Shown here one piece after another: positions 17,148-26,558 of a stretch of 64,000 nucleotides of DNA. The notes beneath the pieces were generated by a model, which saw only the letters and a program-made list of their open reading frames with translations, was not told where the DNA came from and made no database searches. This stretch comes from Virgibacillus_O xinjiangensis (lineage in GTDB: Bacteria; Bacillota; Bacilli; Bacillales; Amphibacillaceae): positions 1-64,000 of the forward strand of contig NZ_JBHRSA010000031.1 in assembly GCF_042643145.1 (NCBI RefSeq). The letters are read 5' to 3'. The position numbers and the translations under genes were made by a program. Numbering within the stretch: position 1 is the first letter of the stretch; each line of letters begins with the position of its first letter.

Positions 17148-17905
17148 AACCCGTCCTTTCCGGCGATGTAATCACTGATCAACTCCAACATGCTGTCAGT
17201 CGTGAACACTTCAGGAGATAAGACTTCATAAAAACCCATCTCTTCGGCCCGCTTCTTTGTTGTAGATCCTATGCAGATACAGGGTGTTTCCCGATTAGGA
17301 GTCATTTCACAGAAGGCTTCTACTGCTGACGGGCTGGTGAATGTCAGAATATCTATGTTCTCTAGTCTTAACTTCTCTTGTAGTACTTGCTTCATTTGCA
17401 GGTTTAAGGAGGTATCATATACTTCTACCATTTCAAAAGGGATACCAAGTGCGGAAAATGTATCAGGAAGGACATTCCGGGAGCGGTTTCCCCGGACAAG
17501 CAGGATGGGGCCCGGATTCGCATACCTATTCAGAAACTCATTTCCCATCGCCTTCGCATCATAAATGGAAGGGACAAAATCAGCCGTGAACCCATAGGAA
17601 GCCAAGGCAGCTTCCGTTTTATGGCCCACTACAGCTGTCTTTATTCCCTGCATGGATAGTTCCTTATCCTGTTTTAATGTTTGAAAAAAGCAATGGACTC
17701 CATTAGCACTTGTAAAGAAAATCCATTCAATGGTTTGTAAACGTTCTAGTATTTTTCGGTTATCCTTGCAATCTTTGCAGGTGATTTTCAATAAAGGAAC
17801 CGTTACAGGAATGCCTTCCAACCGTTTCACTTTATCTGCTAATGTCTTCGCTTGATGTTCTTCCCTTGTCACAAGGATTTTCTTTCCTTTCAGGGAAACG
17901 GCCAT
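17144..17905 (-). CDS. hemD: Uroporphyrinogen-III synthase
   Basis: HemD closes and rearranges hydroxymethylbilane into uroporphyrinogen III. The family is poorly conserved. Here the 253-residue length, the two alternating Rossmann-like halves (KILVTREEHQAK at the start, FTSANGVHCF near 70, LTFTSPSAVEAF near 180 and CIGSTTKKRAEE near 210) and the position between hemC and hemB support the call. It shares one base with hemC and four with hemB, so it is probably translated by coupling. Confidence 0.95.
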   Translation of the reverse strand: MAVSLKGKKILVTREEHQAKTLADKVKRLEGIPVTVPLLKITCKDCKDNRKILERLQTIEWIFFTSANGVHCFFQTLKQDKELSMQGIKTAVVGHKTEAALASYGFTADFVPSIYDAKAMGNEFLNRYANPGPILLVRGNRSRNVLPDTFSALGIPFEMVEVYDTSLNLQMKQVLQEKLRLENIDILTFTSPSAVEAFCEMTPNRETPCICIGSTTKKRAEEMGFYEVLSPEVFTTDSMLELISDYIAGKDGL

Positions 17906-18834
17906 TACTGGTCAAGCTCCTCTTTCACCTGATCCACAATATCTTTTGCACCTTGGGCCATGAGCTTATCGGCTGCTTCTTTGCCTACTGCTTGCGGATC
18001 CTTGCCACGTACGGTCTCTTTAAGAATGGTTTTCCCGTCCGGAGTCCCAACTAAGGCAGTCAAAATAATTTCATCCTGGTCCAGATAAGCATACCCTCCT
18101 ATAGGAACTTGGCATCCTCCTTCAAGCAGATGAAGGAATGTACGTTCAGCTGTTACGGTTTTGGTTGTATAATCATCATTGATCCTTTCCAGCAATTCAT
18201 CAAGCTCTGTATCATCTTCTCTGCTTTCTATCGCTAGGGCTCCCTGTCCGACAGCAGGTACACATACATCCGGTTCCAGATATTCCGTGATCAATTCTTC
18301 ACTCAAGCCCACCCGCTTCAAACCTGATACAGCTAGGATGATAGCATCATAATCCTCTTCTTTCAGTTTTCGCAGTCTTGTCTCTATATTACCGCGAATC
18401 CACTTGATGGATACATCCGGTCTCTCTGCAAGAATTTGCGCAGCGCGTCGCAGGCTGCTGGTACCCACAATTGCTCCAGAAGGCAGCTGTTGGAGGGGAG
18501 TATGGTCAACAGCAATGTAAGCATCCCGATGATCTTCCCTGATTGGGATGGAGGAAATTTTCAATCCATCAGGCATTTCGGAAGGCATGTCCTTCATGCT
18601 ATGTACGGCAAAATCGACCTCTTTATCATACATCGCCTGTTCTATTTCTTTGACGAATAGACCCTTTCCACCTACTTTGGATAAGGTTACATCGAGGATT
18701 TTATCCCCCTTGGTGACAATTTTCTTTATCTCAAATTCGTTCTCCACACCCGCTTGCTTCAACTGGTCAATGACCCATTCGGTTTGTGTAAGCGCCAGAT
18801 TGCTGCGTCGGGAACCGACGACTATTTTACGCAT
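17905..18834 (-). CDS. hemC: Hydroxymethylbilane synthase
   Basis: HemC polymerises four porphobilinogens into hydroxymethylbilane. The 309-residue protein shows VGSRRSNLAL at the start, HSMKDMP, GTSSLRRAAQI and LLEGGCQVPIGGYA near residue 240, whose Cys carries the dipyrromethane cofactor. All catalytic motifs are complete. It follows hemX by 26 bases and abuts hemD. Confidence 0.98.
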   Translation of the reverse strand: MRKIVVGSRRSNLALTQTEWVIDQLKQAGVENEFEIKKIVTKGDKILDVTLSKVGGKGLFVKEIEQAMYDKEVDFAVHSMKDMPSEMPDGLKISSIPIREDHRDAYIAVDHTPLQQLPSGAIVGTSSLRRAAQILAERPDVSIKWIRGNIETRLRKLKEEDYDAIILAVSGLKRVGLSEELITEYLEPDVCVPAVGQGALAIESREDDTELDELLERINDDYTTKTVTAERTFLHLLEGGCQVPIGGYAYLDQDEIILTALVGTPDGKTILKETVRGKDPQAVGKEAADKLMAQGAKDIVDQVKEELDQ

Positions 18835-18860
18835 GGTTATCCTCCTTATGAACTCATGAT

Positions 18861-19679
18861 TTAAAAGTGAAAATTGGATAGTACACTAAACAAAAAGAAA
18901 TTAACTAATAAAATAAGGAAAGCTGCAGTATTGTAGACAGCAAGCACTTTCCCCTGATAACCTACCATCAATTTCAGCAGCAGATAGATAATATATACCA
19001 CTAGCACCAAAATTGACCCAGCTGTCTTCATATCAACCCAGTAAAATTCTGAGCCAGTCACATGTGCCCATACTACACCCAATATGATACTGATTAAAAG
19101 CAAAGGGACTCCCAATGTGACAGAAGTAAAAGAATAGGTATCCAACCGTTTCAAGTCACCAAAGCGCCACATCCACTTCAGGCCTTTTTTTTCTTTGAGA
19201 AAACGGTATTGAATAACGTACATAAATGAAAAAATACAGGACACCGTAAAAAAACCATAAGATAAAACTGCCAGTACAATATGGGTAATCAAGATTTCAT
19301 GCACTAGTTCGATACCGTTGCCCGCCATCTGATTTTGTGCTTCAGTCACTAGATAGAAAAGCAATAAAAAGAAGCCAAACAAGTTGATGAAGAAGATGAT
19401 AAAATCCACGGCGAAGAGTCGCTGGATAATCAGTGATAATGTTACAAGTATCCAGGAAAAAAGAAAGAAACTGTCCACCAATGTAGCGACTGGAAAACTT
19501 TTTTCATAGAAAATACTTATTGCAAAAGCCGTGGTTTGAATACTCCAAACCATACTAAGCAACCAGAAAGCTATACGATTCGCCTTCTGGTTGTTTTGAA
19601 TGAAATCAATAAAATATCCTAGTAAACTACACCCATAAATCAACAGGATGATCTCGGAAAGCCATTTAAGTTCAAACAT
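18861..19679 (-). CDS. hemX: HemX, cytochrome assembly-type membrane protein
   Basis: HemX is an eight-helix-type membrane protein of the CcsA/CcmC-like cytochrome c assembly family. In B. subtilis it lowers the amount of HemA protein. The 272-residue protein is strongly hydrophobic throughout, with a VWAHVTGSEFYWVDMK segment near residue 210 that resembles the tryptophan-rich haem-handling motif of the family (the usual WAxxxWGxxWxWD form is weak here). It lies between hemA and hemC, as in Bacillus. Confidence 0.92.
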   Translation of the reverse strand: MFELKWLSEIILLIYGCSLLGYFIDFIQNNQKANRIAFWLLSMVWSIQTTAFAISIFYEKSFPVATLVDSFFLFSWILVTLSLIIQRLFAVDFIIFFINLFGFFLLLFYLVTEAQNQMAGNGIELVHEILITHIVLAVLSYGFFTVSCIFSFMYVIQYRFLKEKKGLKWMWRFGDLKRLDTYSFTSVTLGVPLLLISIILGVVWAHVTGSEFYWVDMKTAGSILVLVVYIIYLLLKLMVGYQGKVLAVYNTAAFLILLVNFFLFSVLSNFHF

Positions 19680-19697
19680 AGTTGGATTCCCTTCATT

Positions 19698-21071
19698 TTA
19701 CATACCGGCTAATTTATGCATCAGTGAGAAGGACAGTCTTCCGCTCTTGTCCAATGCAGAATACGCATCATTTTCACCGGCTTGTTTGATCAGTTCTTCC
19801 TTCACTTCATCCTGTAAACCAAACACGCGTACAAACAAGTCAAGGGATTCCTCAGCATTTTCTTCTCCGGCTAATTCCTTTGCTTGGGTCACCGGTTCTT
19901 TCAGAAGCTGATTAATGATACTTTTTGTATGCTTACTAAGGACTTTTCTTTCACGGTCTGTCAAATCCGGCATCTTTCTTTCAATGCTATTCATAGTTTC
20001 CGCTTGGATGGACAGCGCCTTTTTCCTCAGTGCAGTGATTACAGGAACGACGCCAAGTGTTTGAACCCACTCTTTAAAGGCTACAATTTCACCTTCCAGC
20101 TGTATTTCAATTTCCTCAGCAACTGCTTGACGTGCAGCCATGTTTTCATCCACGATATGCTGCAAATCATCAATATCATATAAGAATACATCGTCCAGTC
20201 GGCTAATGGCCGGGTCAGCGTCCCTTGGGACTGCTATATCTACAATAAAAAACGGATTCCCTTTCCTCTTTTTCATGGAAGGACCGATCAGCTCTGGAGT
20301 CAACATATAGGAGGCTGCACCCGTGGAGGTTATCAGAATATCCGCCTTCTCGACTACTGATGGGAGGTCTCGTAAAGATGCGACTTCTGCGTCAAACTTC
20401 CCGGCGAGTTTTTCGGCTTTCTCCGTCGAACGATTGACGACCGTAATATGGTCGGCTCCTGATCCTTGCAGATTTTTCACGGCAAGCTCTCCCATTTCTC
20501 CCGCTCCCAGGATGGCAACATGCTTATGTTGCAGCTTCCCAAAAATTTTTCTTGCAAGCTCTACGGCAGCATAACTTACGGATACGGCCTGTGTTCCAAT
20601 AGCCGTCTCCTTCTGTGTCCTCTTCGCGAATGTAATGGCTTGTTTAAAAAGTTCATTGAACATCGTACCGGTAACCTTTGCCTGCTGAGCAACCATGAAT
20701 GAGTGTTTGACCTGTCCCAGTATCTGTGTTTCACCGACTACCATGGAATCTAGCCCGACAGTTACCCGAAATAAGTGTTCGATTGCACCGTCGTCTTCAG
20801 AAATATGGAGATAAGAGGAAAATTCCTCTTTTTTCACTCCAAACCAATCAGCCAAAAACTGTTTTATATAGTAACGGCCAGTATGCAGCTGATCCACAAC
20901 AGCGTATACTTCCGTTCGGTTGCATGTGGAGATGATCACATTTTCCAATATACTTTTTCGTTCTTTCAGTTCAACCATCGCTTCGGGCAGCGACTGTTCT
21001 GAAAAAGTCAGCTTTTCTCTGACTTCCACTGGGGCTGTCCTATAATTGAGTCCAACTTTAACGATATGCAA
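19698..21071 (-). CDS. hemA: Glutamyl-tRNA reductase
   Basis: HemA reduces glutamyl-tRNA to glutamate-1-semialdehyde with NADPH, the committed step of haem synthesis. The 457-residue protein has the catalytic cysteine motif IISTCNRTEVYAV (near residue 50), the nucleotide-binding AILGAGEMGELAV, and GLDSMVVGETQILGQVK. It heads hemAXCDBL. The promoter upstream carries a PerR-like box at 21123-21137, fitting peroxide- and iron-linked control as known in B. subtilis. Confidence 0.98.
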   Translation of the reverse strand: MHIVKVGLNYRTAPVEVREKLTFSEQSLPEAMVELKERKSILENVIISTCNRTEVYAVVDQLHTGRYYIKQFLADWFGVKKEEFSSYLHISEDDGAIEHLFRVTVGLDSMVVGETQILGQVKHSFMVAQQAKVTGTMFNELFKQAITFAKRTQKETAIGTQAVSVSYAAVELARKIFGKLQHKHVAILGAGEMGELAVKNLQGSGADHITVVNRSTEKAEKLAGKFDAEVASLRDLPSVVEKADILITSTGAASYMLTPELIGPSMKKRKGNPFFIVDIAVPRDADPAISRLDDVFLYDIDDLQHIVDENMAARQAVAEEIEIQLEGEIVAFKEWVQTLGVVPVITALRKKALSIQAETMNSIERKMPDLTDRERKVLSKHTKSIINQLLKEPVTQAKELAGEENAEESLDLFVRVFGLQDEVKEELIKQAGENDAYSALDKSGRLSFSLMHKLAGM

Positions 21072-21119
21072 AACTAAATACCCCCATCATCACTTTACAA
21101 ATATGAATCCATACTTCTT

Positions 21120-21147
21120 CTTATAGAATAATTCTAACATAAATCAA
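21120..21147 (-). promoter_or_regulatory. Sigma-A promoter of hemA operon
   Basis: On the minus strand -35 TTGATT (21142-21147) and -10 TATAAG (21120-21125) are 16 bases apart, about 45 bases upstream of the hemA start. The spacer contains the PerR-like palindrome. Confidence 0.6.
21123..21137. promoter_or_regulatory. PerR-like box upstream of hemA
   Basis: The perfect palindrome TAGAAT-A-ATTCTA sits in a 15-base site that matches the PerR consensus (TTATAATTATTATAA) at about 12 of 15 positions. It overlaps the hemA -10 and spacer, a position suited to repression. B. subtilis hemA is a PerR target. The call is by eye. Confidence 0.65.
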
Positions 21148-21299
21148 GGAACACTTTTTTTGAAAATGTGAACAGAAAATGAAACAATAAACTGACTCTC
21201 TTCGTATATTATTGAATGATTTCCCATGTAATTTATCATAACAGTTCTCAATTAGCAAGAAATCGACATTAAGTGGAAAGCGCAATGGGGTGGAATAGA

Positions 21300-21782
21300 A
21301 TGAAAAAAAGGGGTACACTGTTTGCTTATATTCTTATAGGGTTCGGCTTATTTTTCTTATTCCGTGAATGGCAACTGCCGGTTTTTACCGACTTCTATTC
21401 ATGGATAACACTACTTATTATCGTCGGCTTGGCAATGGTTATACACAGCTACACATCAAAAGCCTATGATAATTTATTTCCGGGAACCCTGCTTCTCGGC
21501 ATAGGAATACATTTACATGGCATGCGCCATTATGGATGGTGGATCGATCACTGGGGAGTCTATTTGCTGTTGATCGGAATAGCACTTCTGATAAAGTCGA
21601 CGAAAATGAAGGATGGATGGTTTATTGGCGCTATGTTGACCGTTTTCTCGCTATCGCTGATATTTTCCGTTCCATTTCCTGAATGGCTTTCTTGGCTCTA
21701 TCCAGCGATGGATTACCTGGAGAGACTTTGGCCTGTGATATTAATTTTATTAGGCATTTATCTTTTGAAAAGGAAGAAATAA
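21300..21782 (+). CDS. LiaF-like transmembrane region protein
   Basis: A 160-residue membrane protein with about five or six short hydrophobic segments (GTLFAYILIGFGLFFLF, WITLLIIVGLAMVI, LLLGIGIHLHG, VYLLLIGIALLI, LWPVILILLGIYLL) and a basic C-terminus. The pattern of short helices with WPVILILLGIYLL resembles the DUF5668/LiaF-type transmembrane region, but the extracytoplasmic LiaF C-domain is missing. Function is unknown; envelope-stress proteins often have this module. ATG 21300 has GGGGTGG upstream. It is a monocistronic plus-strand gene between hemA and engB, ended by a shared terminator. Confidence 0.7.
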   Translation: MKKRGTLFAYILIGFGLFFLFREWQLPVFTDFYSWITLLIIVGLAMVIHSYTSKAYDNLFPGTLLLGIGIHLHGMRHYGWWIDHWGVYLLLIGIALLIKSTKMKDGWFIGAMLTVFSLSLIFSVPFPEWLSWLYPAMDYLERLWPVILILLGIYLLKRKK

Positions 21783-21785
21783 GAC

Positions 21786-21827
21786 AAGTGGCTGTATATT
21801 CCAAAGAAAATGAATATACAGCCACTT
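21786..21827. terminator. Bidirectional terminator
   Basis: A perfect 16-bp stem (AAGTGGCTGTATATTC and complement) with a ten-base A-rich loop, serving the plus-strand LiaF-like gene and the minus-strand engB. Confidence 0.85.
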
Positions 21828-21830
21828 TGT

Positions 21831-22412
21831 TTATAGGTAGCTTCTAAGAAGCCCCCATGCCTCATCCTTGCCATCCCCGGTCTCCGAGGAGAAAGCCACC
21901 AGTTCATCTTGGGATTCCATTTCCAAAGTTTCCCTGGTCCGCTTTAAATGGGCGTGCCGCTTACTTTTCGGCACCTTATCTATTTTTGTAGCGATTACTA
22001 TCACCGGCAGTTCAAAATACTTCAGAAAATCATACATCTGAATATCATCCCGTGTCGGCTCATGGCGGCTGTCGGTAATCAGTACGACGGCTCTCAATGT
22101 ATCCCTTGTCTGGAAATACTCCTCCATCATTCCTCCCCATTTTTCCCGTTCTTTTTTGGAGACTTTCGCGTAACCGTACCCAGGCACATCCACAAAGTAA
22201 AAGGCATCATTCAACCGATAGAAATTCAATGTCTGGGTTTTCCCCGGTTTGGAGGAAGTTCGCGCCAAATTCTTTCTGTTGATCAACTTATTGATAAAGG
22301 AAGATTTCCCTACATTCGAGCGACCCGCCAAAGCAATTTCCGGCAACCGGTCTTCTGGGTATTGTTTTTTACTTACTGCACTAATGACGATTTCTGCATG
22401 ATTAACTTTCAT
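21831..22412 (-). CDS. engB: Ribosome biogenesis GTPase YsxC/EngB
   Basis: EngB is an essential GTPase of late 50S ribosome assembly. The 193-residue protein has G1 GRSNVGKSS (near 30), G2/G3 region with DVPGYGYAK, and G4 IATKIDK. ATG 22412 has GGAGG nine bases upstream, and it overlaps the lon stop by 11 bases, so its translation is probably coupled to lon. This lon-ysxC pairing is typical of Bacillus. Confidence 0.97.
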   Translation of the reverse strand: MKVNHAEIVISAVSKKQYPEDRLPEIALAGRSNVGKSSFINKLINRKNLARTSSKPGKTQTLNFYRLNDAFYFVDVPGYGYAKVSKKEREKWGGMMEEYFQTRDTLRAVVLITDSRHEPTRDDIQMYDFLKYFELPVIVIATKIDKVPKSKRHAHLKRTRETLEMESQDELVAFSSETGDGKDEAWGLLRSYL

Positions 22413-24729
22413 TTTCTGCCTCCGCAAGTGCCTTCTTCAGTACCTCATCCAGGTGGCTGACAGGGATAAATGTCAACCCTTCCCGTACACTTTCTGGAAT
22501 ATCATCTATATCTTTCTTGTTTTCTTTAGGAATAATGATGGTAGATATTCCAGCACGGTGGGCACTAAGTGATTTTTCCTTCAGTCCTCCGATCGGTAGT
22601 ACACGACCCCGCAGGGTGATTTCCCCTGTCATAGCCACTTCCTTTTTCACTGCTCTTCCCGTAAGCGCGGATACAAGGGCGGTAGCCATTGTAATGCCTG
22701 CCGATGGTCCATCTTTAGGAGTCGCTCCCTCTGGTACATGGATATGGATGTCATACTTCTCATGGAAATCCGGGTCTATATTCAATTCACCGGAGCGGGA
22801 ACGGATATAGCTGAATGCAGCCTGGGCGGACTCTTGCATGACGTCTCCCAATTTCCCAGTCAACGTCAGTTTACCTTTTCCAGGATAGTGAGAGACTTCA
22901 ATCGATAATGTATCGCCGCCAGCAGATGTATATGCCAAACCTGTCGCCGTCCCTACCTGGTCTTCCTCTTCCTTCATCCCATAGCGGTAAACTGGTTTTC
23001 CAAGGAGGTCTTCAATACTCTTTTCTGTTACGACCACCCGTTTCTTCTCTTCGGATATAATGATTTTTGCTGTTTTCCTGCACAGGGTGGCAAGCTGACG
23101 TTCCAGATTTCTCACCCCTGCCTCTCGGGTATAACGCCGGATGAGTTTCAATAGCGCATCATCTCTTACTTGCATGTCGCCTTTCTTCAACCCATTCTCC
23201 TTCAGTTGTTTCGGAAGGAGGTGTTCTTTGGCAATATGCAGTTTCTCCACCTCTGTATATCCAGGTATGGAGATGAGCTCCATACGGTCCAATAGAGGCT
23301 CCGGAATGTTATTGACATAGTTGGCAGTTGCCACAAACAATACATTGGATAGGTCATATGTTTCTTCAATGAAATGATCACTGAAATTCACGTTTTGCTC
23401 GGGATCCAAGACCTCGAGCATGGCCGAGGAAGGGTCTCCGCGAAAGTCATTGGACATTTTGTCAATCTCATCAAGGAGGAAAACTGGGTTAACCGTTTCA
23501 GCTTTTTTCATTCCTTGGATAATTCTTCCCGGCATCGCCCCGATATAGGTCCTTCGATGACCTCTGATTTCCGCTTCATCCCGCACGCCTCCTAAGGAAA
23601 TCCTGACAAAGTTCCTGTTGATGGATCGCGCAATGGATTTAGCCAAGGAAGTTTTACCTACGCCCGGAGGACCAACAAGACAAAGGATTGGGCCTTTAAT
23701 GGACTTCGTCAATTTCTGGACAGCCAAGTATTCCAGGATACGCTCTTTTACTTTCTCCAGGCCATAATGATCATCATCCAATATTTTTTCAGCTTCCGGA
23801 ATTTCTATGGTATCCCGGGTTTTTTTGGTCCATGGCAAAGCAAGGAGCCAGTCCAGATAATTGCGGATCACGGAACTTTCCGCTGAGCTTTGCGGAACCT
23901 TCTCAAAACGGCCAAGTTCCTTCAGTGCTACTTCCTTGATATTCTCAGGCATGTCTGACTGTTCCACTTCTTCACGGAGCTGTCCTACTTCCCCTGTTTT
24001 ACCTTCTTTCTCCCCAAGTTCTTTTTGGATGGCTTTCAACTGCTCACGAAGGTAATATTCCTTTTGTGTTTTTTCCATAGAGGTTTTTACACGTTGGCCG
24101 ATTTTCTTTTCGAGGTCCAGTACCTTTTGTTCATTGGAAATCAGCTTCACAAGATGCTGAAGCCTTTCTTTAATATTAAGAATTTCAAGCAGCTCTTGCT
24201 TTTCTTTCACTTTCAACGTCAAGTGTGAGGTGATAATATCTGCCATCCGACCCGGTTCGTCAATGTCAGTGACAGTATTCAAAGTTTCTTGTGTAATTTT
24301 TTTGGAAATCTTTATATAGTCCTCGAACTGGGAAAGCAGAGAACGCATCAATGCTTCCTCTTCATTGGGATCTCCCTCGATATCCTCCAGCTTTTCTACT
24401 TCTACTTGAAATTCTTCTTCCTGTTCGACATAACGAATGATCTGTGCTCTGTTTAACCCTTCCACAAGCACCCGCAGTGTCCCATTGGGAAGTTTGATCA
24501 TCTGATTCACCTTGGCCATTGTTCCAATATCATAGATATCCTGGGTCTCTGGTTCATCTATACTGACTTTCTTCTGGGCGGCCAAAAAAATAACCTGGTC
24601 ATCCATCATCGCCTTTTCCAGTGCTGCGACAGATTTATCTCTGCCCACGTCCAAATGCAGGACCATGGAAGGGAAGACCAGCAGGCCACGTAATGGAAGG
24701 AGGGGAAGTTGAATTGGCTCATTTGGCAT
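22402..24729 (-). CDS. lon: ATP-dependent protease Lon (LonA)
   Basis: Lon degrades misfolded and regulatory proteins in the cytoplasm. The 775-residue protein shows the N-terminal substrate-binding domain (LPLLPLRGLLVFPSMV), the AAA+ module with GPPGVGKTS (near 355) and the protease domain with the catalytic serine in PKDGPSAGITMATAL, followed by the lysine about 43 residues on. ATG 24729 has GGAGG nine bases upstream. No CtsR-type tandem heptad was seen upstream. The lonB gene that normally lies between lonA and clpX in B. subtilis is absent. Confidence 0.98.
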   Translation of the reverse strand: MPNEPIQLPLLPLRGLLVFPSMVLHLDVGRDKSVAALEKAMMDDQVIFLAAQKKVSIDEPETQDIYDIGTMAKVNQMIKLPNGTLRVLVEGLNRAQIIRYVEQEEEFQVEVEKLEDIEGDPNEEEALMRSLLSQFEDYIKISKKITQETLNTVTDIDEPGRMADIITSHLTLKVKEKQELLEILNIKERLQHLVKLISNEQKVLDLEKKIGQRVKTSMEKTQKEYYLREQLKAIQKELGEKEGKTGEVGQLREEVEQSDMPENIKEVALKELGRFEKVPQSSAESSVIRNYLDWLLALPWTKKTRDTIEIPEAEKILDDDHYGLEKVKERILEYLAVQKLTKSIKGPILCLVGPPGVGKTSLAKSIARSINRNFVRISLGGVRDEAEIRGHRRTYIGAMPGRIIQGMKKAETVNPVFLLDEIDKMSNDFRGDPSSAMLEVLDPEQNVNFSDHFIEETYDLSNVLFVATANYVNNIPEPLLDRMELISIPGYTEVEKLHIAKEHLLPKQLKENGLKKGDMQVRDDALLKLIRRYTREAGVRNLERQLATLCRKTAKIIISEEKKRVVVTEKSIEDLLGKPVYRYGMKEEEDQVGTATGLAYTSAGGDTLSIEVSHYPGKGKLTLTGKLGDVMQESAQAAFSYIRSRSGELNIDPDFHEKYDIHIHVPEGATPKDGPSAGITMATALVSALTGRAVKKEVAMTGEITLRGRVLPIGGLKEKSLSAHRAGISTIIIPKENKKDIDDIPESVREGLTFIPVSHLDEVLKKALAEAENES

Positions 24730-24872
24730 AAATATGTACCTCCATCAAAATTAGATATTTTCTTCCTATGTATGTTCTTAAAGTTTATATAAAACTCTGC
24801 TGTTTGTAAATGTTTATATGGTAATATTATCCTGCAAGCTCCAAGGATGGTCATACCAAAGGCGTTGATATC

Positions 24873-24938
24873 AAAAGACTGACCAAAGCATATTTCTTCG
24901 GCCTGATAAGCGAAGAAGTTATACACTAGGTCAGTCTT
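24873..24938 (-). terminator. Terminator after clpX
   Basis: A 66-base structure: outer stem GACTGACC/GGTCAGTC and inner stem CTTCTTCG/CGAAGAAA, followed on the minus strand by TCTTTTG. It isolates clpX from lon. Confidence 0.75.
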
Positions 24939-24962
24939 CCCAAATTGATTACTTTCTATGAA

Positions 24963-26240
24963 TTAGGCACTCTCTTTTGGAAGTGTTTTGTTTCCTTCCT
25001 TGACTGTTCCATCCCTGAACACCAATTTAGGGCTTCCGTTTTCCCTTGAGATCGTATCCTTGGTAATGATGCATTTCTCAATATCTTCCCTCGAAGGCAA
25101 CTCGAACATCACATCGAGCATAATTCCTTCAATAATGGAGCGGAGTCCCCTTGCGCCGGTTTTTCGTTCAATAGCTTTTTTCGCAATTTCTTCAAGCGCT
25201 CCATCTTCAAAGTCCAATTCCACATCATCCATCTGGAATAGCTTATTGTATTGTTTAACCAGAGCATTCTTTGGTTTGGTGAGAATCTCTACAAGAGCTT
25301 CTTCATCCAGAGGCGTGAGACTTGCCACTACTGGAATTCTTCCGATAAATTCCGGAATCAGCCCATAACGCAACAGGTCTTCTGGAAGCACCTTCTCCAA
25401 CAGTTCAGCTGGTTCAAGGTTTTCCTGTTCGGCATTGGCACCGAAACCGATCACCTTCTCACCAAGGCGGCGCTTGATCACCTGATCGATGCCATCAAAG
25501 GCACCCCCGACGATGAACAGAATATTCGTTGTATCGATTTGGATGAATTCCTGATGTGGATGCTTGCGTCCACCTTGTGGCGGTACACTTGCGACTGTGC
25601 CTTCAAGGATTTTAAGCAGTGCCTGTTGGACACCTTCCCCTGACACATCACGTGTAATTGAAGGGTTCTCCGATTTACGGGCCACCTTATCGATCTCATC
25701 AATGTAGATGATACCTTTCTCCGCTTTCTCCACATCATAATCTGCTGCCTGAATAAGCTTCAACAGAATGTTTTCCACGTCTTCCCCGACATATCCAGCC
25801 TCAGTTAAAGATGTAGCATCAGCCATGGCGAACGGAACATTGATGATTCTAGCCAATGTCTGAGCAAGAAGGGTCTTCCCGCTACCAGTTGGCCCGAGCA
25901 TCGCTATGTTACTCTTAGCAAGCTCTACATCGTCCGCATTTTTCGGGGAGTTGATCCGTTTGTAATGATTGTATACAGCCACCGAAAGGTTCTTTTTCGC
26001 TTTATCTTGGCCGATGACATAGTCATCAAGTGTTTCCCTTATTTCTTTTGGTTTTGGAATCTCTTTCAGCTCTACTTCTTCTTCCGTGCCGAGTTCCTCT
26101 TCCACAATCTCCGTACAGAGTTCAATACATTCATCACATATATATACACCAGGTCCAGCAACCAGCTTACGGACCTGTTCTTGACTCTTGCCGCAGAATG
26201 AGCACTTCAATTGCCCTTTTTCTTCATTAAATTTGAACAT
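24963..26240 (-). CDS. clpX: ClpXP ATPase subunit ClpX
   Basis: ClpX unfolds proteins and feeds them to ClpP. The 425-residue protein has the four-cysteine zinc finger at the start (CSFCGKSQ ... CDEC), Walker A GPTGSGKTLL (near residue 115), Walker B YIDEIDK, and the sensor-2 region RKTGARGLRSI. It is monocistronic, with a sigma-A-type promoter at 26364-26391 and a strong terminator after it. It lies downstream of tig as in B. subtilis. Confidence 0.98.
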   Translation of the reverse strand: MFKFNEEKGQLKCSFCGKSQEQVRKLVAGPGVYICDECIELCTEIVEEELGTEEEVELKEIPKPKEIRETLDDYVIGQDKAKKNLSVAVYNHYKRINSPKNADDVELAKSNIAMLGPTGSGKTLLAQTLARIINVPFAMADATSLTEAGYVGEDVENILLKLIQAADYDVEKAEKGIIYIDEIDKVARKSENPSITRDVSGEGVQQALLKILEGTVASVPPQGGRKHPHQEFIQIDTTNILFIVGGAFDGIDQVIKRRLGEKVIGFGANAEQENLEPAELLEKVLPEDLLRYGLIPEFIGRIPVVASLTPLDEEALVEILTKPKNALVKQYNKLFQMDDVELDFEDGALEEIAKKAIERKTGARGLRSIIEGIMLDVMFELPSREDIEKCIITKDTISRENGSPKLVFRDGTVKEGNKTLPKESA

Positions 26241-26363
26241 TCAATTCACCCCTAAAAGTTTATATCTGCTCCCATGGTCAATTAGGTACAACTTTTATAG
26301 TCATCATATCAGATGAATATTAAAAAACAAAACGATACACCTTTAACTTCAAGAATATAATCA

Positions 26364-26391
26364 ATTATGGCCTTCTTCATGGAAAAGTCAA
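26364..26391 (-). promoter_or_regulatory. Probable sigma-A promoter of clpX
   Basis: On the minus strand -35 TTGACT (26386-26391) and -10 CATAAT (26364-26369), 16 bases apart, in the 318-base tig-clpX gap. The rest of that gap shows only the tig terminator. Confidence 0.5.
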
Positions 26392-26486
26392 ACACAGTTA
26401 CTTATACTATATGTCCAACTTTGGTTTTAAGTAGCAAAATTGAAAGTGACCCCGGTTATTCATCTGAAATTACAAGTAAAATGGAA

Positions 26487-26512
26487 ACAAGGTGCGAATA
26501 TTCGCACCTTGT
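26487..26512 (-). terminator. Terminator after tig
   Basis: A perfect 26-base palindrome, stem ACAAGGTGCGAA with its complement, followed on the minus strand by TTTCCATTTT. Confidence 0.75.
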
Positions 26513-26558
26513 CCATATAATTACCCTATTCATCTGTACCTAAACATTTCAAAGGCTA

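Noticed and set aside
24730..24872. CtsR operator upstream of lon
   Set aside because: No tandem GGTCAAA-type heptads were found between lon and the clpX terminator.
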